Source: Nipponacmea schrenckii
Lineage: Eukaryota; Mollusca; Gastropoda; Lottiidae
DNA length: 64,000 nucleotides
Direction of reading: 5' to 3'
NCBI GenBank assembly: GCA_030562195.1
Contig: JAUJPP010000003.1
Span: forward strand, 47,684,602-47,748,601
Below are positions 45,790 to 56,300 of the stretch, in pieces. How positions within the stretch are numbered: position 1 is the stretch's first letter; every line of letters begins with the position of its first letter. The position numbers were made by a program, and so were the translations under genes. The notes beneath the pieces are model-generated. The model saw only the letters and a list, made by a program, of their open reading frames with translations. It did no database searches and was not told the DNA's origin.

Positions 45790-48700
45790 ATGGATGTAGT
45801 GAATCTAAGGAATGTGCTTCCCCAAGAGGAAAAATTGACACAGGTTGAAGAATTGGTTAAACATCAGATATCTAGAGTTGAAAAGATTCTTGCGTCATCT
45901 TTGACCAGGACGGCTGCGTTGATAGAGCAGCACCTGAACAGAGCTACAGAGGACGAGGAAAAAAGAAAGAATATTGAAAAGGAAAGGATTATCCAAAATA
46001 CTATCGAGACAACTGAGAAAAACAATTCAATCAAAACGGAACACGATGAGGACCTTACACCTAGTACACAAGAAAATAAACTTAAGGATGCTTTAATTTC
46101 GAAAGTGTCCTTAAACAACCACAAGGAGGTGCTATTCAACCCAATACACACAGAGAAGCGCTCCAAAACATTTAAATCTGTTGGAACGAATACGGACGAA
46201 AGAATCGAACTTTACTCCCAAATTCCAGAAGATAACCCTTCCAGTGCCCAACCGCTTGTGGTATTTGACTCGGCTGCTAATCACAAACGACAAGTGTTTG
46301 CAAGAAGAAAAGTTTACAAACATGAAGTCGGAAGAGCTACAGGACCAATCTGCACAATAAACATATCTGTTAATCAACCCCCAGAACGAACTAGGTCTTA
46401 CATAGAAGAATCACGAGATACCTTGCGGATAGTTGTTAAAACTGCAAATCGTGGTTCAAATAGAAGTGATGTGTTGATGTTCAATGATGCAGTACAGAAA
46501 AACATCCCAGAGTTCTGTACCATGAAGGATATAGCAGAAGAGAAAAAGACTTTAGAAGACTTTTCTGAATTTCACACAAATGCTCAAGTTAAGGAGAATG
46601 AGCCGAAAACAGTGTCCAATTTAAATGTGAGGAGTTCAAACATTGATGAAACCTCTTTGAAGACACAACTTCAAGGGGATGGTATGGAATCTTACTTCTC
46701 TGACACTACACCTTATCCCACCACTTCAAAATCTGTATCCGGTGATAATTCTTCTGAAAGAATATTAATAGACAAGGCGAGAGAAAGGAAGTACAAACGA
46801 AAGGCAAACAAGAATAAATGTAATCGAGATAAGCCTACTGTATCTTCCAATTGCGATGACGAATTGTCACTCAAACGCAATGGTATAAAGTCTTCAAGGA
46901 CGATAATTCAAAATACACGGAAGAAACATTTTGACCAGGAAAAAGGCGATGGCGATACTCAAGAGATCGAGTCGAGATATTCGGCATCAGAGGGACATAA
47001 TTTCCGGAAATCAGAATGTAGGAGATATATCGAGATGAAATGTGTTTCAGAAGGAAATAGAAGTTCATTCCCGAATTTATCTAATCATTCTCATTTGAAA
47101 CGTCGACAATATTATGATCAATCCGAAAGAAGGTCTGATTGTGATAGCAGTTCTAATGCAACCGACAAGAAACCAATTCTAAAACTCCTAACAAATTCTT
47201 CAATAAAGACAGCATCCATAAGTAGTAACAATACGAGTTCTGGGTTGTCCGGAAATTTATCTGAAGCGTCTCTTGAATACCAAAATCTTGAAAATGAACC
47301 CATTAGCAGTTCTAATGCAACCGACAAGAAACCAATTATAAAACTCCTAACAAATTCTTCAATAAAGACAGCATCCATAAGTAGTAACAATACGAGTTCT
47401 GGGTTGTCCGGAAATTTATCTGAAGCGTCTCTTGAATACCAAAATCTTGAAAATGAACCCAATCTTATCTCCAGCAACATATGTGGTCGATTAGATTCGG
47501 ATAACAAGGCAATAAAGTATTCTCAGCTTGATTCTTCAGATGACATACCCGAAGCCGCAGATGTTACTCATTCAAATGGGAATAAAGAACATCACTTTCC
47601 AAATGGAGATGTGACTTTACTGCAAGGGTTTGAGGGGGATGTCATTAAAAACCCAATTAACGATTCAAACAATGTAGAACAAAAAACAAACCTCCAGTTG
47701 AAGGAATACGAGTCTGATCACACTGACACCTGTGAAGTTGAGAAACTCAAACCCCACAATGGATCCAGAGAACCTAATACTGATTCAATAAAAATTAATA
47801 CAGTTTTAAACAACCAGGAGCTTTCACTCAGTGCTACCAACATTGGTGGTAATAATGCAAACTCGGAAACTTGTTCAGAAAGTAATTCCGATACGGTACA
47901 AACTGGTTGCAAATCTGAATCCAAGCCGAAAACCTCCGTCAAATCTACTGATATAACCCTTCCGTGCATGCAGTCCGTTCTTGACGATAGTAGCTGTACT
48001 GCGAGATCGTTTGAAGATAAATATCACCTCGTTATGGATACATTGGAGAAACATCTCGAAGTATCAAAAGCTTCGAAATATTCTCATGACGCTCATTCTG
48101 GTGAAATTAATCCAAACAAGAAAATCAACAAAGGTAGGCGTAGTCGTTCAAAATGTGTATCTCTTGAAAACCATGTTAGTTGTGACGAATCATTTCAAAA
48201 TGGACCATTAACTGAGCCCGTCATTTCCAAACGAAAAGGAAAACAACAAGTTACTACACATGTAGATTTATTTCATGAAACACCATTCGTAATAGAGGAA
48301 AAGCCAAAAAGTGTTGACGTGATATCTGTTTCTAAGTCAGAAGCCAATTTGAATGGAGACTTTTCTATGGCGGGAATCAGTGGACGATTAGACTCTCTAA
48401 TTTACAACCATAACATTGACAATGAGGACGAAAAATCCACTCTGAACGATTTAAGTTTAAATGTAACTCCGAAACTTGAGAATTATCAAACAATGAAGTC
48501 ACTTAATTTAACTGTAAATGATAGCACAGTCAATGTACATTTAACCTCAGACGCCTGCAGTGACATAATAACTTCAGGTACCTCCCTTTGTTCTGAGGTC
48601 GAGGGATCTTCGACATCTCTGGAATTTTCGAAACAACACGAGAGATGCAAAATACCACATCGTAAAAACAAAGTCGTTGATAGACGTTGCAATAACATTG

Positions 48701-49707
48701 ATAACTGTGTAGGTGAATCTAGATCCACCCTGGACCTGGATTCAACTGATAATGAAGGATTGGATTCTTCGTTTTACGAACGCAATGCGTCAGGACGATA
48801 TAATGTCGGGATAACAAACGACTCCTCGTCTAATGATAGTAATATGAGTTTTGTTGTAGAAAGCTCTGTAAAAGAAAGTTCTTTAAGGATGTCTGCTAAT
48901 GAAAAGGAAAATACTCGACAGGTAAGTGACAGCTCTGTGAGTATTCCCCTATCTTTGGAGTATTATAGCGATCTGGTGACTCCGGTCACCTCCCTTAGAT
49001 ACGTGATTGATGAATGGTCAGAACCCTTACGAAATCCGTTTAAAATGAAACAGAAAACAAAACGTATAAATCGTAAAAAGGTTATCACCGATGTTCATGT
49101 TAAGCAGCCAAATTCATTTCGTCGTTCATCAACACCATGTCAAGTTTTCAGAGATAATTCTGTTTCATCAAACATTTACGAGAATGGTCTTGTCGACGGC
49201 GAGTCGGAACTAAGAACTAGTGTGATTCAATATCCGTCTATTCAAGAACCGTCAAACACAAAAAATGGCAAAACTTCAGAAATTTCTGTGGGTAATTCTA
49301 TCACAAAAAACGATGATGAACCGACTAATTCGTACGATCAACTTCATACAATATCCTCCCAGGCCATAGCCGACCAAAACGACTCGTTTCTCAGTCATAC
49401 TGCCTCGGTTGATGCTTTCCAACAGTATCTACAAGTATCTAGTGTAACTAACGACCCAACTTCAAGAAACACTAATTCATTTCAATACGATGAACTTGAA
49501 GACGAAGCCACTACTACAGAAGATGTAGCGAGCAGTATTTTACCAGAAGATGTAGATGACACAACAGATGTAGACGAACAGCTTCAGATGGACGAAACTG
49601 ATTTCAGTGAATTAACAGACGTCCTAGGAACATCTACTGAAACTTTTACTAAAATAGAAAATCCGAATTACAAATCTACCATAAATGAACATAAACCCAA
49701 TACCTGA
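45790..49707 (+). CDS. Large uninterrupted ORF, 1305-aa polar protein of unknown function
   Basis: A single open frame of 3.9 kb, exceptional in this intron-rich AT-rich window. The first ATG after an in-frame stop (45727) is at 45790. The N-terminal ~75 residues are helical and charged, probably coiled coil (KLTQVEELVKHQISRVEKIL ... RATEDEEKRKNIEKER). The remainder is rich in Ser, Asn, Asp, Glu and Lys and looks disordered, with basic patches (RKYKRKANKNK) and an acidic C-terminal region (ETDFSELTDV). SVGTNT at residues 130-135 resembles a dynein light chain (LC8) docking motif. A 53-residue unit is duplicated at about 453-558. No signal peptide, membrane segment or catalytic domain. Upstream exons cannot be excluded. 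Possibly a cytoskeletal or centrosomal scaffold, but that is a guess. Confidence 0.82.
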   Translation: MDVVNLRNVLPQEEKLTQVEELVKHQISRVEKILASSLTRTAALIEQHLNRATEDEEKRKNIEKERIIQNTIETTEKNNSIKTEHDEDLTPSTQENKLKDALISKVSLNNHKEVLFNPIHTEKRSKTFKSVGTNTDERIELYSQIPEDNPSSAQPLVVFDSAANHKRQVFARRKVYKHEVGRATGPICTINISVNQPPERTRSYIEESRDTLRIVVKTANRGSNRSDVLMFNDAVQKNIPEFCTMKDIAEEKKTLEDFSEFHTNAQVKENEPKTVSNLNVRSSNIDETSLKTQLQGDGMESYFSDTTPYPTTSKSVSGDNSSERILIDKARERKYKRKANKNKCNRDKPTVSSNCDDELSLKRNGIKSSRTIIQNTRKKHFDQEKGDGDTQEIESRYSASEGHNFRKSECRRYIEMKCVSEGNRSSFPNLSNHSHLKRRQYYDQSERRSDCDSSSNATDKKPILKLLTNSSIKTASISSNNTSSGLSGNLSEASLEYQNLENEPISSSNATDKKPIIKLLTNSSIKTASISSNNTSSGLSGNLSEASLEYQNLENEPNLISSNICGRLDSDNKAIKYSQLDSSDDIPEAADVTHSNGNKEHHFPNGDVTLLQGFEGDVIKNPINDSNNVEQKTNLQLKEYESDHTDTCEVEKLKPHNGSREPNTDSIKINTVLNNQELSLSATNIGGNNANSETCSESNSDTVQTGCKSESKPKTSVKSTDITLPCMQSVLDDSSCTARSFEDKYHLVMDTLEKHLEVSKASKYSHDAHSGEINPNKKINKGRRSRSKCVSLENHVSCDESFQNGPLTEPVISKRKGKQQVTTHVDLFHETPFVIEEKPKSVDVISVSKSEANLNGDFSMAGISGRLDSLIYNHNIDNEDEKSTLNDLSLNVTPKLENYQTMKSLNLTVNDSTVNVHLTSDACSDIITSGTSLCSEVEGSSTSLEFSKQHERCKIPHRKNKVVDRRCNNIDNCVGESRSTLDLDSTDNEGLDSSFYERNASGRYNVGITNDSSSNDSNMSFVVESSVKESSLRMSANEKENTRQVSDSSVSIPLSLEYYSDLVTPVTSLRYVIDEWSEPLRNPFKMKQKTKRINRKKVITDVHVKQPNSFRRSSTPCQVFRDNSVSSNIYENGLVDGESELRTSVIQYPSIQEPSNTKNGKTSEISVGNSITKNDDEPTNSYDQLHTISSQAIADQNDSFLSHTASVDAFQQYLQVSSVTNDPTSRNTNSFQYDELEDEATTTEDVASSILPEDVDDTTDVDEQLQMDETDFSELTDVLGTSTETFTKIENPNYKSTINEHKPNT
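47146..47463 (+). repeat. In-frame 159-bp tandem duplication in the 1305-aa ORF
   Basis: Two units (47146-47304 and 47305-47463) start AGCAGTTCTAATGCAACC. Over about 155 bp I see a single difference (PILKLL versus PIIKLL). It adds 53 residues without breaking the frame. Confidence 0.95.
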
Positions 49708-49837
49708 ACAAGATAAAGATTCATTCTCTGTAAAAGAATTGTTCATTCGATAAAAATTATACTATTATATCCTTGTTTTTGTAAAGTTTATTTAAGAATT
49801 AAACGTTAGTCTCATTAGCATTAGTGTGCGTAAACTG

Positions 49838-49852
49838 AATAAACTGAATAAA
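49838..49852 (+). terminator. Two poly(A) signals after the 1305-aa ORF
   Basis: AATAAA at 49838-49843 and 49847-49852, about 130-145 bp after the stop codon. Confidence 0.6.
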
Positions 49853-52800
49853 TATCGAAGTTTACTCACCAATAATGCTAATAAGACCAACGATTAATTT
49901 TTATATTTTTAATTTTTTATACAATCTCACTGTTTTACATGACTGATAATATGAATTGCCTACAAAAACTACATTTTATCGAAAAAATAAACACCAGAAT
50001 GCGTAACTGGTTTATTGAAGGCAGTGGTACCGGTAGTAGAAATGTAAATACATAAATTATATTAGATATAAACCAAATGATAACTGAAATAATCCAATAT
50101 TTGTATTTAAAAATATCTACATTTTTCATAATAATGGTTATATTTATTTACTTTAAATCCACCAAACCCTGACACTAGAGCTGTCACTTCTTCTTTCGCT
50201 ATGTTAGCTGTCCCCTGAACTTTGATGTTTAGATGCGCAAGCAGTCTTTGATGGCCGGCAGGACATTAACCAGAACCAGAAATGAATTGAAATGGAGTAT
50301 TACGTCCTTTTGTCACAATAGACATTAGAGACTGGAATAGATGTCGATGTTTCGCATTGTTGAGGATATTCACCACCAAAATACACTACACTATAAATAT
50401 ATCATCAACATCTTATCATTCAAGCGCTTTGAGCATGTCTCTCGGTGATGCGGATATTAGCGCCTTATACATGTCCATATTTTTATTATTATTCGAATTA
50501 AGTACAGTTCTCGACTTGTTACTATACGCCTATACATTGTAATCCAGTTTTAAGGAATGTCTGTTCATAAATATTGACTACCATGATAATATTTGAACAT
50601 TCTACATATAAGCACAAGATGATTTAATGAGACAAGTGTAATGTTGTCAAGTATTAGTTTTAATTTGTACTCTTTAGATAATATTATAGGTGTTATATTT
50701 AATCTCTTATAAGACACATATCTCAGACTTTCCTTTTTCTGGCTCCACGGTTGTCAAGTTCACATTATTTTCAGATAACTTGTGAAAATCATTAACTACG
50801 ACTTTGTTTCAAGTTATTAGAACGATTATTTAGACATCGAATAGAAGAAATTGAGAACTCCGTGGGTTTTGGAGTTTTTTTTCTAAATCAATTCTTAATA
50901 AGAAAGAATGGACTAGGCTTGCTCTATGTCGGAAAGGACGATTGATGTTATAAAGATAGGCCTATTTATGTTTATATTTGCCCATGCTGGCTTAGTTTTC
51001 TAGAAAGGAATCATTTTTAATTCTGTTTCTTCTAAAACTATTCAACATCTAAAAGAATTATGTTAATATTCATAATAATGTGGTGCCGAACCCGCAAGGA
51101 CACGAAAAACGCATACAATAAATATTTGCAACTCAATGAATAACTTCAAAGCAAGTTTCTGTGTTCGCTCGAGTAACATGTGTTTGAGAAGTTTTATTGT
51201 AGATTTTTAAATTTATTCTCGATTTGTAACACTGACTCATATTCCCTGAAGCTTTACACCTAATAAGTGTCACATTCCTCTGGGATCTCGTGCCTATTCA
51301 TCTATTAACAATTGCAAGTCAATAGTAAACCATATGATAAGAGAAGACAGTTTGTGCGCACCATATGAAATATACAGATCGTGTATTGTCCATGTTCAGA
51401 GTTGAATATAAAGCGCACCTGTCACCAGTAATAATTGGAATTTAGAACTATAATTAAATATTAATAAATTCGAACGGTATTTTAGTTTAGTATATATTAG
51501 ATAGCTTGACACTGTTTATTATATACAAGGATAAGGGACACAGACACAGATAAAGATACCTGGTAAAAGGAAACATGTTGAGGTAATTTTGATTGTGGAT
51601 CTGATCTGATCTGAGAATGGTTTCAGAAATGTGTGGGTCTTGAGCAGTCGATTTTACCTCTGAACAGTACTGTATTCGTACCATTTTATGAGAGGTAGGT
51701 GGTACAGAATGTAATATTTCTATTCCAACGTTTGTTTCATATATTAGGCTATGTTTGGACATTAGAATTCGACATCACATTTCTTTTATTTTTATTTATT
51801 TACTGCCAGCAAGTTGCCAGCAAGTATAACACACCATGCTAGACTCGCTTACCTGATGGAACACAATGCACTAGTACCATTTCAATGAAATAGTTGCATT
51901 GTAGAATATTTATATTATTTATGATTACGCAAGTATTTCACTTCATCAGCTTTTGCAGCATTTTAGCACCAGAGATCCACAATTAAGATTCCCAAAAAAA
52001 AAGGTAAAAAAAATCGTCATTGCATTCATGTATTTAGTTATTCATTTGGATTGTAATCAGATCCCTTGTTTCCTTAAACAAAACTAATCGATTCTCAACG
52101 AAACGATCTATTTTACAGTTTAAGATTCTGCTATTGCCTTAAACCACCCAGATGGAAATGTTACTATTTATAGACTACAAATATTCCCAAGGGGTATGAG
52201 CACAATTCAAAATTTAAAAGTAGAATGTTTTCCATTGTGAACAAAGAAACTAAAATCGATACCTTGGGTTTCGGTTGAAAGACGCCATAATGATTAGAAA
52301 GAAAATTTCTGAATCTACGTATGGACTTTTAAGGAAACCCATGAATGTTTTCTATTTAGTTAATCAATACTAAAACGCGATTTTTGTGTTATCCAAAATT
52401 TTTTATTTTTTTTATTGCAATTTCTTAATTTCCTGATGTTTTCTGATGATCATCGTTGAGATAAGGTGAACATAAATTCCAGATCTTGGAACGTTTCGGT
52501 TTGTGTATAGCAATGTAGAAAGGACTATAGGCTACACTGTAATGAAAACATTATTTCTACTACATGTACGTGGAGACAACACATGGTGGTGTTAAGTCAA
52601 CCATGGTGATAAAATGCTTGTATTAAAATATTTCATATATATCTAAAATAACAATCATTAAATTTAATATAGATTCAGTTCTGTAATGAACGTTTTCAAT
52701 GCTAGATCTTATAATCGCGATATCGACATTGTTGAGAAGGCATATGCCAGTAAAAGCCTCATCCTCTTTTTGTACAAGTTCTGATCCCTGTACTGTAACA

Positions 52801-53132
52801 CGCGTTGCCAAATCAAGTCAATAGTTTTCAAATGTTCTCAATTTTCAGATCTAAAATTTACATTTTGAATAAATTTGACTATTATGTGAGTGTCTCTACC
52901 CGTCGTAGTAAAACGTTTGCTTATCATCTCAGGATAGTCGGTCATCTGAACAATAATAGTGATCTAGTTATTTTGAAGTTACAATGTTCATTTAGGAATA
53001 AAATGAATTCATTAAATTTTCTTTTAATTTTATTGTACACTAGCTTAAATATTAATTATGGACTATATGAATTTGGTTGGAAGTTGTACATTTAATGGAT
53101 TGAGATAGTTTTTGAGTGACGAATTCAGAAAA
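49853..53132. other. Intergenic, no gene seen
   Basis: No supported gene or repeat. A minus-strand frame at 52623-52811 is somewhat coding-like (GSELVQKEDEAFTGICLLNN) but has no splice context or family. The end of the stretch should contain the gene C promoter. Confidence 0.45.
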
Positions 53133-53373
53133 ATGGGATTAAGTGTCATTCGCATCTGCGACTACAGTACCATTATATTTTCGGGAAATATTCTCGTGCT
53201 GTTAATGGTTGCCTTAGCAACAGATTACTGGGAATACAATGGCTATGATTTTGGAACTTTAATGGAGGTTTTGCCAAAAATGCACGGCGTTGAAATTTAT
53301 GTACCACGTGACACAAGAACGTACATAGAGATTGTGTATATTCAAGATAAAAAAGATTCAAATCAAACCAACG
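53133..53373 (+). CDS. Gene C exon 1 (TM1)
   Basis: 241 nt, donor AACG/GTAAGC, ends in phase 1. MGLSVIRICDYSTIIFSGNI starts it. TM1, Trp33 and the first part of loop 1 follow, ending QDKKDSNQTN. Confidence 0.83.
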
Positions 53374-56300
53374 GTAAGCTATATCTTTTTTAATCACATC
53401 ATGTTCATAACCACCGTCTCTCCCAATAGTTCGAAACTATAACAAGTTTATACTTAGCAGTTTTATTTAGCTAATCAACAAGATTGCTCGAAGCCATTTT
53501 TATACGCCCACACTTGAAATGGGGGGCGTATATTGTCGTCACCCACGTCCGTCCGTCGGTCCGTCCGTCCGTCCGTCGGTCCGTCCGTCCGTCCGTCCGT
53601 CCACAATTGCTATGAGTGTTTATGATCACTCAAGGATGAACCCTATTTCAAATCAGCGAAATCGGAAAAAATTTAGTATGAGTTTTTGCCCTTGTTCTTG
53701 AATGGCTCGTAAACACTCTACAATGTGCAATTCTTGTCTGATTTAGATGAAACTTGGTGTGAGAGTATGTTATAACTCAAGGATAAACCCTATTGAAAAT
53801 CAGCGAAATCGAAAAACATTTAGTATGAGTTATTGCCCTTATACGCGTTCAATTTTAGCTTGTAAACACTCTTCAGAGAACAATTCTTAATGGATTTTGA
53901 TGAAACTTGGCTTGAGTATTTGTTATCACCCAAGGATAAAGCCTATTGAAAACCAGTAAAATCTAAAAAAAATTAATATCAGTTATTGCCCTTCTTTTTG
54001 AAAACGCGTTCAATTTTTGGCTTTAAAATACTCTACAAAGCACAGTTATTGACCGATTTTGACAAAACTTGTTGAAATTGTTTAATATGTAATGTAATGT
54101 AATGTAATGTCATTTTCTTCTATAGCGCTGAACCACTAAAAGTGCTCTTCTGCGCTTTACAATTAAAAAATGATTCAATAAAATGCTTGTTTAAACAGAT
54201 GTGTTTTAAGCTGTTTTTTAAACGAGTGAAGGTTGGTACAGTTTTTGAGGTTTGACGGCAGAGAATTCCATAATATTGGGGCTTGGTAAGAAAAACTTCT
54301 CATTCCGTATGAACACAGATTTGCAGATTTTTGAACTAAATTGTTGGAGTTAGATGATCTGAGAGTTCTTGTTGGATGGTATTTAGATATAAGTTCAGTC
54401 AAGTAAGGAGGAGCCATCTCATGTAGACATTTAAATGTTATCACCAACACTTTATATTTAATCCGGAAGTTTACAGGCAATCAGTGAAGATGAAATAATA
54501 TGGGGGTGATGTGTTCTCGGCGATCCGAGTTTGAGATAAGGCGAGCAGCTGAGTTTTGAACCTGTTGAAGTTTGTTGAGAAGTCGAGCAGGTAATCCAAT
54601 CAGTAGAGAGTTAGTAGTATCTAGTCGAGAAGTAACAAGGGCATTTACTAGTGACTTTACAGCATCAATATCAAGATATTTGGTGATTAATCTAATATTC
54701 CGTAGATGATAATGACAGGATTGACACACTTTGTTTACCTGTTTCTCTAACTTCATCACAGAATCAAAGATAACTCCAATATTTCTAGCAGATGTACCAG
54801 GATCCACATGACAGTTTCCAATGGCGACTGAACGTTCCACTTGACAGTTTATTTTAGATGTAAGGTTTTTGGAGCCAAGAATCAAGTATTCTGTTTTACT
54901 ATCATTGAGCTTTAGAAAGTTTGAGGACATCCATGTACGGATTTCATCTAAACATTCTTCTAATTTAAATTTAGCGGGATTAAAGGAGGAAGATGGTTCG
55001 AAAGAAGCGTACAGTTGTGTGTCATCTGCATAGAGATGAAATGAAACATTATGTTTTCTAACTATCTGACCAAGTGGTGCTGTAGAGACGGGTAAACAGA
55101 ATAGGACCAAGAACTGATCCTTAGGGGACGCCATAACTCAGTCCTACAAGAGATGAAGAGCTGCTCTCTATTACAATTTTCTGTGTAAGGTTGGACAGAT
55201 AGGATCTCAGTAATTCATTCGCCTCGTCCTGGATTCCAAAATATTTGTCTAGTCGTTGAAGCAGAATTGTGTGGTCTACAGTATCGAATGCTGCAGAAAG
55301 ATCCAAAAGTATCAGAATGACACATTTCTTAGAATCTATAGCATTGAAGATGTCATCTTGTACTCGTAAGAGTGCTGTTTCTGTACTGTGATTTCGTCGA
55401 TAAGCACTTTGGAATATTTCAGCCAGATTATTTATGTTGATATGATCAGTGATTTGTGTGGCAAGACATTTCTCTAGAATTTTTGAGACAAAGTTAAGGT
55501 TTGATACAGGTCTGTAGCTCTTGTAATCATTAGGGTCAAGTGTTTGTTTCTTTAATAAAGGTGTGACGTTAGCCGTTTTAAATGAATCTGGAAATGTGGA
55601 AGACCTTATGGCGTGGTTGATGATGTTCACAATGATAGGAAGAAATTCATCTAAACATTCCTTCAATAACCATGTTGGTATGACCCAAGGATGAACCCTT
55701 TTGAAAATAGAACATATCAAAATATATTTGATACGAATTATTGCCCTTGTTCTATAAAATGTGTTGGATTTTTGCCTTGTAAACACTCTACAAGTTACAA
55801 TTCTTGAGCGATTTAGAAGTAACTTGGCATGAGTATTTGTAATCACCTAAGGATGAACCCTATTGAAATTCAGTTAAATCGAAAATATTTAGTATCAGTA
55901 ATTGCCCTTGTTTTTGAAAATGCGTTCAATTTTTTGCTTGTAAACACTCTGCAGAGCACAGTTATTGACCGATTTTGACGAAACTGGCTGAAATTGTTTA
56001 ATATCACCCAAGGATGAACCCTTTTGAAAATAGCACATATCGAAATATATTTAATACGAATTATTGCCATTGTTCTATAAAATGTGTTGGATTTTTGCCT
56101 TGTAAACACTCTACAAGTCACAATTCTTGAGCGATTTTGATGTAACTGGGAATGAGTATTTGTAATTCAGTTAAATGAAAAATATTTAGTATCAATGTTT
56201 GAAAACGCGTTCAATTTTAGCTTGTATGCACTCTAGAAAGTACAATTCTTAATGGATTTTGATAAAACTTGGCTTGAGTATTATTTGTTTTTACCCAAAT

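Noticed and set aside
45864..48728. Minus-strand frames across the 1305-aa ORF
   Set aside because: Shadows caused by the codon bias of the long + strand ORF.
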